64,000 bases of DNA from the NCBI RefSeq assembly GCF_004016505.1, contig NZ_SACR01000006.1, positions 1-64,000 of the forward strand. The letters are read 5' to 3'. The notes under the pieces were generated by a model that saw only the letters and a program-made list of their open reading frames with translations, did no database searches and was not told the DNA's origin. Numbering within the stretch: the stretch's first letter is position 1; each line of letters starts with the position of its first letter. This document shows, piece by piece, positions 33,711 to 42,672 of the stretch. This stretch comes from Rubrivivax rivuli (GTDB lineage: Bacteria; Pseudomonadota; Gammaproteobacteria; Burkholderiales; Burkholderiaceae_C). Made by a program: the position numbers and the translations under genes.

Positions 33711-34837
33711 ACCCGACCCCACGCCGCATCCTCATCATCGGCGGCGGCTTTTCCGGCATGGCGGCCGCCATCCAGCTGCGCAAGCAGGGCCATGCGGTCG
33801 AGCTCGTCGAGATCGACCCCGGCTGGCGCAGCTACGGCGCCGGCATCAGCCTGGGCGGGGCCACGCTGCGTGCCTTCCGCACGCTGGGCATCCTGGACAC
33901 CTTTCTCGAACGCGGTGCCGCGAGCGATGGCGTGAAGATCTGCCTGCCGCACGGCCCGCAGGTGGCCGAGCTGCCCACGCCGCGCATCGCCGGGGCCGAG
34001 GTGCCCGGCGGCGGCGCCATCCTGCGGCCGGTGCTGGCGCAGATCCTGGCCGAGGCCACACGGGCCGCCGGCACCGTGGTGCGCCTGGGCTGCAGCTTCA
34101 CCCACCTCGAGCCAGACGCCGAGGGCGTGGAGGTGGGTTTCACCGACGGCCAGCGCCGCCGCTACGACCTCGTCATCGGCGCCGACGGCCTGTACTCGAA
34201 AACACGCGAGGCCGTGTTCCCCAACGCGCCCAAGCCCCGCTACAGCGGCCAGGCCGTGTGGCGTGCCGTGCTGCCGCGCCCGCCCGAGATCGAGACCTGC
34301 ACGATGTGGATGGGCCCGCGCGTGAAGCCGGGCGTGAACCCGGTCTCGAAGACGCACCTCTACCTCTTCGTCACCGAACCGCGGCCGAGCAACGAGCACG
34401 TCGACCCGGCCACCTTCGCTGCGCGGCTGCGCGAACTGCTGGCCGACTTCCCGGCGCCCACGTTGCGCGCCCTGCGCGAACAGATCGACGAACACGCGCA
34501 GATCGTCTTCCGCCCGCTGGAAGGCCTGCTGATGCCGCGGCCCTGGTCGCAGGGGCGTGTGGTGCTGATCGGCGACGCCGTGCATGCCACCACGCCGCAC
34601 CTGGCCAGCGGGGCCTGCATCGGCATCGAAGACGCGCTGGTGCTGGCCGAGGAACTGGGCCGCAGCGATGACATCGCGCCCGCTCTGGCTGCCTTCGAAG
34701 AACGCCGCTGGGAGCGTTGCCGCATGGTCGTGGAGAACTCGGCGCGGCTCGGCGAGATCGAGGTCGCCGGCGGCGACAAGGAGGAGCACGCGAAGATCAT
34801 GCGCGCCTCCCTGATGGCGCTGGCCCAGCCCATCTGA
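33707..34837 (+). CDS. FAD-dependent aromatic monooxygenase (FdeE-like)
   Basis: 376 residues with all PHBH-family motifs: ILIIGGGFSGMAAAIQLRKQG at residues 8-28, YDLVIGADGLYSKTR near 155-169 and VVLIGDAVHATTPHLASGACIGIEDALVLAEEL near 284-316. This contrasts with the degenerate copy at 23452. It should hydroxylate an aromatic ring using NAD(P)H and O2, providing the catechol-like substrate for the extradiol enzyme two genes upstream. In the Herbaspirillum pathway the equivalent enzyme is reported to hydroxylate naringenin at C8. Translationally coupled to the Rieske gene. Confidence 0.9.
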   Translation: MNPTPRRILIIGGGFSGMAAAIQLRKQGHAVELVEIDPGWRSYGAGISLGGATLRAFRTLGILDTFLERGAASDGVKICLPHGPQVAELPTPRIAGAEVPGGGAILRPVLAQILAEATRAAGTVVRLGCSFTHLEPDAEGVEVGFTDGQRRRYDLVIGADGLYSKTREAVFPNAPKPRYSGQAVWRAVLPRPPEIETCTMWMGPRVKPGVNPVSKTHLYLFVTEPRPSNEHVDPATFAARLRELLADFPAPTLRALREQIDEHAQIVFRPLEGLLMPRPWSQGRVVLIGDAVHATTPHLASGACIGIEDALVLAEELGRSDDIAPALAAFEERRWERCRMVVENSARLGEIEVAGGDKEEHAKIMRASLMALAQPI

Positions 34838-34853
34838 AGCGGAGGACGTGCCC

Positions 34854-36023
34854 ATGATCCGCACCGATTCCGCCCGCGGCCGCATTGCCCTGATGGTGGC
34901 GCACTGCGCCGGCATGGTCGACCTCGTGGCCCTGCCCGTCTGGGTGGGCACGCTCATCAGCCGTTACAGGCTGGATCCGCAGCAGGCCGGCCTGCTGGCC
35001 ACGCTGTTCCTGGTGGGCGCCGTGCTTGCCAGCGTGGTGCTGGCGCCGCTGTTCCACCGCCTGCCCGGGCGCACCGTGGCCACGCTGGGCTTCGGCCTGG
35101 CCGGCGCCGGTTTCTTCGCCGTCAGCCGCACGGCCGATTTCGGCACCATGGCGCTGCTGCACGCGCTCTCGGGCGTGGCCGCGGGCGCGGCGCTCAGCGT
35201 CACGCACGGCACCATCGCGCGCAGCGCCAACCCGCACCGGCTGTTTGCCATCGTGGGCATGGCGCTGGGCGTGTTCGCCATCGTCTTTCTCGGGGCCACG
35301 CCGCAGGTGGTGGCGAGCGTGGGCGGGCCGGCGCTCTTTGTCGTGTTCGCGGGGGTGATGGGCGTGGCCACGCTGGTCTCGCTGCTGGCCTTTCCGGCGC
35401 CCGATGCCGCGCCGGCCGGCGCGGGCGCGGGCGCGGGCGGGGGCGGGCAGGGCGGCATCCCGGCCGCCGTGTGGTTCGGCATCGCCGGCATCGCGGGTAT
35501 GGGCCTCGTGCAAAGCATGACCTTCAGCTTCCTGGAGCGCGTGGGCGCCGACCGCGGCTTCGGGCCGCAGGCCGTCACCGGCGTGCTCATCGCGCTGGGC
35601 TTCGTGAACCTGTTTCCCGCGGTGCTCGCCGCGCTGCTGGAAAAACGCTGGGCCGCGCGCACGGTGCTGCTGGTGGGGCCGGTGCTGCAGGCGCTGCTGG
35701 TGGCCACGATCATGAACGCCACGGCCTTTGTGCCGTACGCGGTGGCGGCTTCGTTGTTCGCGGCGGTGATGATCTTCACCCACACCTTCGCCTTCGGCCT
35801 GCTGGCGCGGCTGGACACCAGCGGGCGCGCCATGGCGGCCACGCCGGCCATGGTGATGATCGGCGCGGCCATCGGCCCCATCCTGGGCGGCACGCTGGTC
35901 AAGGCCCACGGCTACGGCAGCCTGGGCTTGGCGGCGCTCTTCATCGCCGCGCTGGCGGTGTTCTGTTTCTCGCGCATCCCGGCACAGACCGCCGTCGCAC
36001 CGCGGCAGGAGGCCCTGGCATGA
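34854..36023 (+). CDS. Major facilitator superfamily transporter
   Basis: 389 residues with about 12 hydrophobic helices. A Gly/Ala-rich central loop (AGAGAGAGGGGQGG, near residues 183-196) separates the two six-helix halves. MVAHCAGMVDLVALPVWVGTLIS is the first helix. GGAGGA with good spacing supports ATG 34854 over the GTG 6 bp earlier. Its stop overlaps the cyclase start (ATGA). Placement between catabolic genes suggests import of the aromatic substrate or a ring-fission intermediate; export of a toxic product is possible. Confidence 0.87.
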   Translation: MIRTDSARGRIALMVAHCAGMVDLVALPVWVGTLISRYRLDPQQAGLLATLFLVGAVLASVVLAPLFHRLPGRTVATLGFGLAGAGFFAVSRTADFGTMALLHALSGVAAGAALSVTHGTIARSANPHRLFAIVGMALGVFAIVFLGATPQVVASVGGPALFVVFAGVMGVATLVSLLAFPAPDAAPAGAGAGAGGGGQGGIPAAVWFGIAGIAGMGLVQSMTFSFLERVGADRGFGPQAVTGVLIALGFVNLFPAVLAALLEKRWAARTVLLVGPVLQALLVATIMNATAFVPYAVAASLFAAVMIFTHTFAFGLLARLDTSGRAMAATPAMVMIGAAIGPILGGTLVKAHGYGSLGLAALFIAALAVFCFSRIPAQTAVAPRQEALA

Positions 36024-36835
36024 GCCTGCCCAAGCCGCGCCGCCGCTTCGTCGACCTTTCGATCTATCTCGAAAACGACGTGCTCAGCGACCCGCCCCCG
36101 CTGGCGCCCAAGATCACCTACCAGAAGCACGCCGACACGCTGCCCGAGTTCATGGCCATGCTGCCGGGCACCCGACCCGAGGATTACCCCGAGGGCGAAG
36201 CCGCCGCCGCCGAGTGGGTGACGCTGACCACGCACAACGGCACGCACCTGGACGCGCCCTGGCACTTCCATTCCACGCAAGACGCCAAGAACGGCGGCAG
36301 CCGCCCCAGCATCACCATCGACGAGGTGCCGCTGGAGTGGTGTTTCCAGAACGGCGTGAAGCTCGACTTCCGCCACTTCCCCGACGGTTATGTGGCCACC
36401 GCCGCTGACGTTGAAAGTGAACTGACCCGCATCGGCCACACGCTGCAGCCGCTGGACATCGTGGTGGTGAACACGCGCGCCGGCAGCCGCTACGGCCACC
36501 CAGACTATCTCGGCGCCGGCTGCGGCATGGGCTACGAAGCCACCATGTACCTGCTGGAGCGCGGCGTGCGCCTGACCGGCACCGACGCCTGGAGCTGGGA
36601 CGCGCCGTTCTCGTACACCGCGAAGAAGGTCGCCGAAACCGGCAACAAGGCGCTGATCTGGGAAGGCCACAAGGCCGGCCGCGACATCGGCTACTGCCAC
36701 CTGGAGAAGCTGCACAACCTGGAAGCCCTGCCGCCGCACGGCTTCACCATCAGCTGCTTCCCGCACAAGATCCGCGGCGCCAGCGCCGGCTGGACGCGGG
36801 CCGTGGCCATCTTCGAAGACGGAGCCATCGCATGA
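36020..36835 (+). CDS. Cyclase family protein (kynurenine formamidase-like metal hydrolase)
   Basis: 271 residues. The metal-site signature THNGTHLDAPWHFH lies near residues 72-85 and further family segments are LDIVVVNTRAG, GCGMGYEATMYLLERGVRLTGTDAWSWDAPF and CHLEKLHNLEALPPHGFTISCFPHKI. Members hydrolyse amides, lactones or cyclic intermediates using a manganese or zinc centre. In this operon it could open a lactone or hydrolyse a ring-cleavage product. ATG overlaps the MFS stop and its own stop overlaps the cupin start, so translation is coupled on both sides. Confidence 0.88.
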   Translation: MSLPKPRRRFVDLSIYLENDVLSDPPPLAPKITYQKHADTLPEFMAMLPGTRPEDYPEGEAAAAEWVTLTTHNGTHLDAPWHFHSTQDAKNGGSRPSITIDEVPLEWCFQNGVKLDFRHFPDGYVATAADVESELTRIGHTLQPLDIVVVNTRAGSRYGHPDYLGAGCGMGYEATMYLLERGVRLTGTDAWSWDAPFSYTAKKVAETGNKALIWEGHKAGRDIGYCHLEKLHNLEALPPHGFTISCFPHKIRGASAGWTRAVAIFEDGAIA

Positions 36836-37425
36836 GCTTTCCAGCCATCCACCGTGTCGTCACCGGCCATGCGGCCGACGGCCGCGCGATCATTGCCAGC
36901 GAAGGGCCGCTGCCCAGCGTGGTGGAGATCGCCGCGATTCCCGGCACCGTTTTCCACGAGGTGTGGAGCACGGCCGGCGCGCCGGCCAGTGTCGACAACG
37001 GCGCCGACCCCACGCTCGGCGCGCTGAAGCTGCCGCCCCCGAAACACGGCACGCGCATCCGCTTCGTCGACATCCCGCCCGACACGGCCGAGTTCCTCGC
37101 CCACGGTGCCGCGAAGATGAAAGACGCCTTCGCACAGATCGGCGACGAGCAGGCCTCGACCGTGAAGGCCCATTCGCCGCACCCGCTGATGCACCGCACC
37201 GAATCGGTGGACTATGGCGTGGTCATCGAAGGCGAGATGACGCTGGTGCTCGACGACAGCGAGGTGCTGTTGCGGCCCGGCAGCGTGGTGGTGCAGCGCG
37301 GCACCAACCACGCCTGGGCCAACCGCTCGGGGCGGCCCTGCCGCATGCTCTTCGTGCTGGTCGACGGCGCCTACGAGCCGGCCATCGCCCAAGCCTTGCA
37401 CCACCGCGAAGGTACGCCCTCATGA
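36832..37425 (+). CDS. Cupin-domain protein
   Basis: 197 residues. The cupin barrel in the C-terminal half shows HRTESVDYGVVIEGEMTLVLDDSEVLLRPGSVVVQRGTNHAWANRSGRPCRM near residues 123-175. His123 and the motif 2 His near 162 are present, but the Glu and one His of motif 1 are replaced (RTESVDYG), so a classical metal-dioxygenase site is doubtful. The N-terminal half resembles proteins of this type often annotated as cupin and found in aromatic operons. It may bind or isomerise an intermediate. Coupled with both neighbours. Confidence 0.82.
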   Translation: MSFPAIHRVVTGHAADGRAIIASEGPLPSVVEIAAIPGTVFHEVWSTAGAPASVDNGADPTLGALKLPPPKHGTRIRFVDIPPDTAEFLAHGAAKMKDAFAQIGDEQASTVKAHSPHPLMHRTESVDYGVVIEGEMTLVLDDSEVLLRPGSVVVQRGTNHAWANRSGRPCRMLFVLVDGAYEPAIAQALHHREGTPS

Positions 37426-38423
37426 CACACCGCCGCTGGCTTCTGCACACCCTGGCCGCTGGTGCCGCGGCGCTGGCCTTTCCCGCCGCCCGCGTGGCGC
37501 AGGCGCAGCCCGCCTTCCCGACCCGGCCGCTGACCTTGATGGTGCCCTGGCCGGCAGGCGCACCCTCGGATGCCATCGCCCGCAAGCTGCAGCCCGGGCT
37601 GCAGCAGGCCCTGGGCCAGCCGGTGGTGGTGGACAACCTCGGCGGTGCCGGCGGCACGCTGGGCGTGGCCAAGGCCATGGCGCAGGCCGCCGACGGCCAC
37701 ACGCTGCTGGTGGGCACACCCACCGAGCTGGTGCTGAGCCCGCTGACGATCCCGGCCGTGCGCTACAAGGCCGAAGACTTCACGCTGCTGGCGCACTTCG
37801 GCCGCGTGCCCTATGTGCTGTGCTGCCGCAGCACCTTGCCGCAGAAGACGCTGGCCGAGGTGCTGGCCACCAAGGGGCAGGGCGGCCGCCCGCTGTCCAT
37901 CGGCAACATCGGCCCCGGCTCGCTGATCCACCTGATGAGCCTGCAGTTCGAGAAGACCGCCGGCCTGACGCTCACGCACGTGCCCTACCGCGGCGTGCCG
38001 CCCATGGTGCAAGACGTGATGGGCGGGCAGCTCGACCTGGCCTTCGTGCCGCTGGCCGGCGGCACCGCCGCGCAGCTGGAGCAAGGCAAGCTGCGCGCCT
38101 TGGGCCTCAGCACGGTGCGGCCCTCGGTGCTGCTGCCGCAGCTGCCGCCGCTGGCTGCGGGCCACCGCAGCTTCGAAGGCTTCGATTTCGATGTCTGGGG
38201 CGGCGTCTTCGCGCGCCGCGAGACGCCCCCGGCCGTGCTGCAGCGCCTGCACCAGGTGCTGGCCGCGACGCTGAGCGAGCCCGAGTTCCTGACTTGGGCG
38301 CGCAGCACCGGCAGCAACCCGGTGCCCGTGCTGCCCCTGGCCGAAGCCCAGGCCTTCTACCCGCGGGAAGCCGCGCGCTACATGGCCTTGCTGCGCGCCT
38401 TCCCTGACGCCGTGCGCAACTGA
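37422..38423 (+). CDS. Tripartite tricarboxylate transporter receptor (Bug/TctC family)
   Basis: 333-residue periplasmic binding protein with an Arg-Arg signal peptide (HRRWLLHTLAAGAAALAFPAARVAQA, residues 3-28). The mature start PAFPTRPLTLMVPWPAGAPSDAIARKL is the classic Bug opening, and LTHVPYRGVPPMVQDVMGGQLDLAFVPLAGG near 185-215 is the ligand-loop region. Bug proteins bind small carboxylates. No TctA/TctB membrane subunits are nearby, which is common for this family in Burkholderiales. The ligand is probably an acid linked to the aromatic pathway. Confidence 0.9.
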   Translation: MTHRRWLLHTLAAGAAALAFPAARVAQAQPAFPTRPLTLMVPWPAGAPSDAIARKLQPGLQQALGQPVVVDNLGGAGGTLGVAKAMAQAADGHTLLVGTPTELVLSPLTIPAVRYKAEDFTLLAHFGRVPYVLCCRSTLPQKTLAEVLATKGQGGRPLSIGNIGPGSLIHLMSLQFEKTAGLTLTHVPYRGVPPMVQDVMGGQLDLAFVPLAGGTAAQLEQGKLRALGLSTVRPSVLLPQLPPLAAGHRSFEGFDFDVWGGVFARRETPPAVLQRLHQVLAATLSEPEFLTWARSTGSNPVPVLPLAEAQAFYPREAARYMALLRAFPDAVRN

Positions 38424-38434
38424 GCCCCCACCCG

Positions 38435-39430
38435 ATGAAATTCGCCACCCTGAAAGACGGCAGCCTGGACGGCCGGCTGCTCGTGGTCTCGCGCGACCTG
38501 CAGCGCGCGCTGGCCGTGCCGCACATCGCGCCCAGCCTGCTCGATGCGCTGCAGCGCTGGCCCGCCGTGCAGGGCGCGCTGCAAGCCGCGTACGACACGC
38601 TCAGCGCCGGCCCCGCACCCGCGGACAGCTTCGCCTTCGACCCCGTGGCCTGCGCCGCCCCGCTGCCGCGCAGCCCGCAATGGCTGGACGGCTCGGCCTT
38701 CCTCAACCACGGCCGTCTGATGGAGCAGGCCTTCGGCACGCCGCCCATCCCGCACTTCGACACCGTGCCGGTGATGTACCAGGGTGCCAGCGACGACTTC
38801 CTCGGCCCGCACGACGACGTGCCGCTGCCCAACCCGGCCGACGGCATCGATTTCGAAGGCGAGTTCGGTGTCGTCACCGGGCCGGTGCCGATGGGCGTGT
38901 CGCCCGAAGCGGCGCTGGGCTGCATCCGCCTGCTGGTGCAGATCAACGACTGGAGCCTGCGCGCGCTGGGCCCGCACGAGATGAAGACGGGTTTCGGCTT
39001 CCTGCAGGCCAAGCCGTCCACGGCCTTCGCGCCCGTGGCCGTGACGCCCGACGAACTGGGCAGCGCCTGGCGCGAGGGCCGCGTGCAACTGCGCCTGCAG
39101 GTGCAATGGAACGGCGAGCGTTTCGGTGAACCGCACGGCGGCGAGATGGGTTTCCATTTCGGCCAGCTCATCGCCCACGCGGCGCGCACGCGCCGGCTCA
39201 CGGCCGGGTGCATCGTGGGCAGTGGCACGGTGAGCAACGCCGCACGCTCGGCCGGCAGCGCGTGCATCGCCGAGCGGCGCGTCATCGAGAAGATCGACCT
39301 CGGCGACATCCGCACCGGCTTCATGCAGTACGGCGACCGCGTGCGCATGCAGGCGGTCTTCGAAGACGGCCGGCCGGGGCCCTTCGGCGTGATCGACCAG
39401 CGCGTGGTGGCCGCACCAGCGGCGGGCTGA
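38435..39430 (+). CDS. Fumarylacetoacetate hydrolase family protein
   Basis: 331 residues with a complete FAH-type layout. DFEGEFGVVTGPV near residues 144-156 supplies acidic metal ligands, followed by INDWSLRALGPHEMKTGFGFLQAKPSTAFAPV and a C-terminal GCIVGSGTVSNAA. The family hydrolyses C-C bonds of acylpyruvates. It starts 11 bp after the Bug gene and likely catalyses a late cleavage in the ring-fission branch, giving pyruvate or a similar acid. The exact substrate is unknown. Confidence 0.88.
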   Translation: MKFATLKDGSLDGRLLVVSRDLQRALAVPHIAPSLLDALQRWPAVQGALQAAYDTLSAGPAPADSFAFDPVACAAPLPRSPQWLDGSAFLNHGRLMEQAFGTPPIPHFDTVPVMYQGASDDFLGPHDDVPLPNPADGIDFEGEFGVVTGPVPMGVSPEAALGCIRLLVQINDWSLRALGPHEMKTGFGFLQAKPSTAFAPVAVTPDELGSAWREGRVQLRLQVQWNGERFGEPHGGEMGFHFGQLIAHAARTRRLTAGCIVGSGTVSNAARSAGSACIAERRVIEKIDLGDIRTGFMQYGDRVRMQAVFEDGRPGPFGVIDQRVVAAPAAG

Positions 39431-39437
39431 GCGCGTC

Positions 39438-40421
39438 ATGCATGTGTTGATCACCGGCGCGGCCGGGTTCGTCGGGCGTGCGCTGGCGCAGCGCTTGCAG
39501 CAAGCGCCCGCGGTAGGCGGCCGCGCGGTCACGCGCCTGAGCTTGCTCGACCTGGCGCTGACCGCGCCCGAGCCCGTGCGGGCCGACCCGGCCCCCGAAG
39601 TGCAGGCCTGGCCCTGCGACCTGGCCGACCCCGCCGCGCAGCAGGCCCTGGCCGCGCGCCTGGCCGCCGCGCCGGTGGACGTGGTCTTCCACCTGGCCAG
39701 CATCCCCGGCGGCCTGGCCGAGCAGCAGGTGGCGCTGGCGCGCCGCGTGAACATCGACGCCACCGCCGTGCTGCTGGAAGCGGCGCAGGCCCAGGTGCAG
39801 GCCGGCGGGCCGGTGCCGGTGTTCGTGTTCGCCAGCTCCATCGCCGTGTTCGGCGCGCTGCCGGCGGCGGTGGACGACCACACCCCGCTGCAACCCGTGC
39901 TGAGCTACGGCATGCACAAGGTGGTGGGCGAGCTGCTGGTGGCCGACTTCACGCGCCGCGGCGCCGTGTGCGGGCGCAGCCTGCGCCTGCCCGGCGTGCT
40001 GGCGCGCCCGCCGGCGCCCACGGGGCAGCTCTCGGCCTTTCTCAGTGATCTGCCGCGCGAGCTGGCCGCCGGCCGGCCCTGCGTCTGCCCCACATCGCCG
40101 CAGGCACGCACCTGGGCTTCATCGCTGCCCTGCGTGCTGGCGCAACTGCTGCATGCCGCCAGCACGCCGGCCGCGGCCTGGCCCGCAGGCCGTGCGCTGA
40201 CACCGCCCACGCTGCACTTCAGCCTGGGCGAGATGGTGGACGCGGTGGCGCAGGTGCACGGTGTGCCCGCGCAGGCGCTGGTGCGCTGGGCGCCCGATGC
40301 GCGCACCGAAGCGCTGTTCGGGCGCTTTCCGCCGCTGCGCACCCCGGCCGCCGAGGCCGCCGGCTTCGTGCACGACGGCGACCTGCCCACGCTGCTGCGG
40401 CGCGCGCTGGCGCCTGCCTGA
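39438..40421 (+). CDS. NAD-dependent epimerase/dehydratase family protein (extended SDR)
   Basis: 327 residues. The nucleotide motif is GAAGFVGRALAQRL at residues 7-20, and the catalytic pair is Tyr and Lys in SYGMHKVVGELLV near 156-168, with upstream FVFASSIAVFG supplying Ser. The sequence resembles the D-erythronate dehydrogenase-like group of extended SDRs. It is the last gene of the 15-gene operon, 7 bp after the FAH gene. It may reduce or oxidise an aliphatic intermediate; the epimerase label is only a family name. Confidence 0.85.
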   Translation: MHVLITGAAGFVGRALAQRLQQAPAVGGRAVTRLSLLDLALTAPEPVRADPAPEVQAWPCDLADPAAQQALAARLAAAPVDVVFHLASIPGGLAEQQVALARRVNIDATAVLLEAAQAQVQAGGPVPVFVFASSIAVFGALPAAVDDHTPLQPVLSYGMHKVVGELLVADFTRRGAVCGRSLRLPGVLARPPAPTGQLSAFLSDLPRELAAGRPCVCPTSPQARTWASSLPCVLAQLLHAASTPAAAWPAGRALTPPTLHFSLGEMVDAVAQVHGVPAQALVRWAPDARTEALFGRFPPLRTPAAEAAGFVHDGDLPTLLRRALAPA

Positions 40422-40433
40422 GCCCGGGCGGCT

Positions 40434-40826
40434 TCAGCCGGCCGCTTCGCGCACCTGGAAGACGTTGCCCTCGGGGTCGTGCCCGTCGCAGGCGCGGAAG
40501 CCGCGCGCTGTCCATTCGGCGCGCGGCGCCTTCACGCCACCGCCCAGCGCGGCGGCCTGTGCGCGGGCGGCTGCGATGCTCTCCACCGGCAGGCAGATCT
40601 TCAGCGCCGTGTCTTCGCGCAGCTCGGGCGGGCTGGTGATCTCGATCTGCCGCGCGATCGCCGCCGGGATGCCGTGCACCACGAGCTGGAAGCCTTCGGC
40701 GCCGAGCACCACGTGGTGGTCATCGCTGGCCACCTCGGTCATGCCGATGACGTGGGCGTAGAAGCTCGCCAGGCGCGGCACGTCCTTCGCGAAGACAACG
40801 GCGCTGGGCAGGGGGCGCTGGGGCAT
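40434..40826 (-). CDS. VOC superfamily protein
   Basis: 130 residues from ATG 40826, preceded by GGAGAA. One VOC module: SAVVFAKDVPRLASFYAHVIGMTEV at the start and FRACDGHDPEGNVFQVREA at the end, with Glu in the final motif as a possible metal ligand. It is convergent with the epimerase gene, with only 12 bp between stop codons (TGAGCC...GGCTTCA forms a loose palindrome). It is probably not part of the catabolic operon. Gap to the chemoreceptor gene (160 bp) shows nothing notable. Confidence 0.83.
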   Translation of the reverse strand: MPQRPLPSAVVFAKDVPRLASFYAHVIGMTEVASDDHHVVLGAEGFQLVVHGIPAAIARQIEITSPPELREDTALKICLPVESIAAARAQAAALGGGVKAPRAEWTARGFRACDGHDPEGNVFQVREAAG

Positions 40827-40986
40827 GGTGGGGTTCTCCGGAAGGGCAGGGCTGCGGGGCTGCGCCGGTGGCGCCTGGGCTTGGGCGGGTTCGGCGCCAG
40901 CCTGCCACCCGCCCCGCACGGCATGAAGTCACCCCATTCTGCGCCGGCCTGCCGCGCATCGATGGGCCGCGCAGCCAGGCTCGTGT

Positions 40987-42537
40987 TCAGGCCCGCCCGA
41001 GCTTGAACACCGCCACGGCCTGAACGAGCTGGGTCGCCTGCTGCTTCAGGCTTTCAGCGGCGGCGGCCGACTGCTCCACCAGCGCGGCGTTCTGCTGCGT
41101 CACCTGGTCCATCTGCGTCACCGCCGCGCCCACCTGGTTGACGCCCGAGCTCTGCTCGGTGCTGGCGGCGCTGATCTCGCCCATGATGTCGGTCACGCGC
41201 TGGATGGCCGCCACCACCTGGTCCATGGTGCCGCCGGCGCGCTCGGCCAGCGTGTTGCCATGGGCCACCTGCTCCACGCTGGCCGTGATCAGGCCCTTGA
41301 TCTCGCGCGCCGCCTCGGCGCTGCGCTGCGCCAGCGTGCGCACCTCGCCGGCCACCACGGCAAAACCTCGGCCCTGGTCGCCCGCACGTGCCGCCTCCAC
41401 CGCGGCGTTCAGCGCCAGGATGTTGGTCTGGAAGGCGATGCCGTCGATGGTGCCGATGATGTCGGCGATGCGGTGGCTGCTGTCGTGGATGCCCTTCATG
41501 GTGCCCACCACCTCGGCCACCACCTGGCCCCCCTCCAGGGCCACGCGGGAGGCACCTTGTGCCAGCTGGTTGGCCTGTCTCGCGTTGTCGGCGTTCTGGC
41601 GCACCGTGCCACCGAGCTGCTCCATCGAGGCCGCCGTCTGTTGCAGGCTGCTGGCCTGCTGCTCGGTGCGGCGGCTGAGGTCGTGGTTGCCGGTGCTGAT
41701 CTCGGTGCTGGCCGTGGCCACGCCATCGGCGCTCTGGCGCACCGTGCCGACCACGTGGGCCAGGCTGTCCTGCATCTGCTGCAGGGCGTTCAGCAAGGGG
41801 CTGAATTCGTCGCGCGCCGTGTCGAGCACGGGCTGCGTGAGGTCGCCATCGCGCACACGGTCGGCCACCGCGCGGCTGGCGGCCAGGCGGCGCTGCAGCA
41901 GCGCCACGAAGCGCCACGCGAACAACGTCAACCCCACCATGGCCGCAGCGACCAGGACCGCCAGCACGCGCAAGGTGGCCGCGCCTTCGCGGCTGACGCC
42001 GGCCAGCTCGTCTTCGAGCATGCCGCGCTGGTACTGCACCATGGCCTCGGCCTGCTGCAGCACGAGGTTGCGGGCCGGGATGGTTTTCTCGACCAGGAAG
42101 GCGAAGGCCTCGGCCCGTTGGCCGTCCTGCACCAACTTCAGGTTGGCGCCGCCCGTCTGCCAAAAGCCTGCGATGGCGGGTTCCAGCTGGCGGAAGAGCT
42201 TGCGCCCTTTCCCGGTGGTGATGGCGCGCTCGTAGTCGGCCATCAGCTGCTCGATCTGCCGGCGCTTCTCGCCGATGTCCGCCAGCGTGGCGGCCAGTTC
42301 CTCGGGCGAGCGCGACAGCATGGCGTGGCGCACCTGCAGTGACACCCGCGTGATGTTCAGCTCGATGGCAGCGATGCGGCCAAGCTGGGGCACGCGCACC
42401 TCCGCGGTGTCGCTCGCGGCTTCGGCCACGGCCCCGAGCTTGAGCCAGGCGAAGACCAGCACGCTGGCCAGGGCCGTCAGGACGAGCGCCACGATGGCGT
42501 AGAGGCGGCCGCTCAGGCCAAGGCTGTGGAACTGCAT
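40987..42537 (-). CDS. Methyl-accepting chemotaxis protein, four-helix-bundle sensor
   Basis: 516 residues from ATG 42537. TM1 at about 12-32, a periplasmic four-helix-type sensor (EVRVPQLGRIAAIELNITRVSLQVRHAMLSRSPEELAATLADI) to about 183, TM2 (LRVLAVLVAAAMVGLTLFAW), HAMP, and a full signalling domain with the tip sequence DGIAFQTNILALNAAVEAARAGDQGRGFAVVAGEVRTLAQRSA. The C-terminus (VAVFKLGRA) has no CheR-binding pentapeptide. A GTG/ATG pair at 42585 could add 16 residues. Standing next to the aromatic operon it might sense a related compound, but nothing in the sequence proves that. Confidence 0.92.
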   Translation of the reverse strand: MQFHSLGLSGRLYAIVALVLTALASVLVFAWLKLGAVAEAASDTAEVRVPQLGRIAAIELNITRVSLQVRHAMLSRSPEELAATLADIGEKRRQIEQLMADYERAITTGKGRKLFRQLEPAIAGFWQTGGANLKLVQDGQRAEAFAFLVEKTIPARNLVLQQAEAMVQYQRGMLEDELAGVSREGAATLRVLAVLVAAAMVGLTLFAWRFVALLQRRLAASRAVADRVRDGDLTQPVLDTARDEFSPLLNALQQMQDSLAHVVGTVRQSADGVATASTEISTGNHDLSRRTEQQASSLQQTAASMEQLGGTVRQNADNARQANQLAQGASRVALEGGQVVAEVVGTMKGIHDSSHRIADIIGTIDGIAFQTNILALNAAVEAARAGDQGRGFAVVAGEVRTLAQRSAEAAREIKGLITASVEQVAHGNTLAERAGGTMDQVVAAIQRVTDIMGEISAASTEQSSGVNQVGAAVTQMDQVTQQNAALVEQSAAAAESLKQQATQLVQAVAVFKLGRA

Positions 42538-42592
42538 CACTGCGCATCTTTCAAAGGGTGGCGCCACCGGCTTGGGGCGCATCACGGCTTGC

Positions 42593-42617
42593 CTATCGGA
42601 AGCAGGCCGGACGACTT
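42593..42617 (-). promoter_or_regulatory. Flagellar sigma-28-like promoter for the chemoreceptor gene
   Basis: On the reverse strand TAAG (complement of 42614-42617) and TCCGATAG (complement of 42593-42600) are separated by 13-14 bases, close to the sigma-28 pattern TAAA-N15-GCCGATAA. It lies about 55 bp upstream of the chosen start. Chemoreceptor genes are usual sigma-28 targets. Match is partial and was judged by eye. Confidence 0.4.
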
Positions 42618-42651
42618 AAGCGATAGTTTTGGCATGTTAAATGATCGAAAT

Positions 42652-42672
42652 GACACCATATGGAGTGGTGTC
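42652..42672. promoter_or_regulatory. Perfect inverted repeat between chemoreceptor and DUF3616 genes
   Basis: GACACCA (42652-42658) and TGGTGTC (42666-42672) are perfect 7-bp arms around TATGGAG. The surrounding 80 bp is AT-rich compared with everything around it. The form suits a dimeric repressor site for either divergent gene. No regulator gene lies adjacent. Confidence 0.4.
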
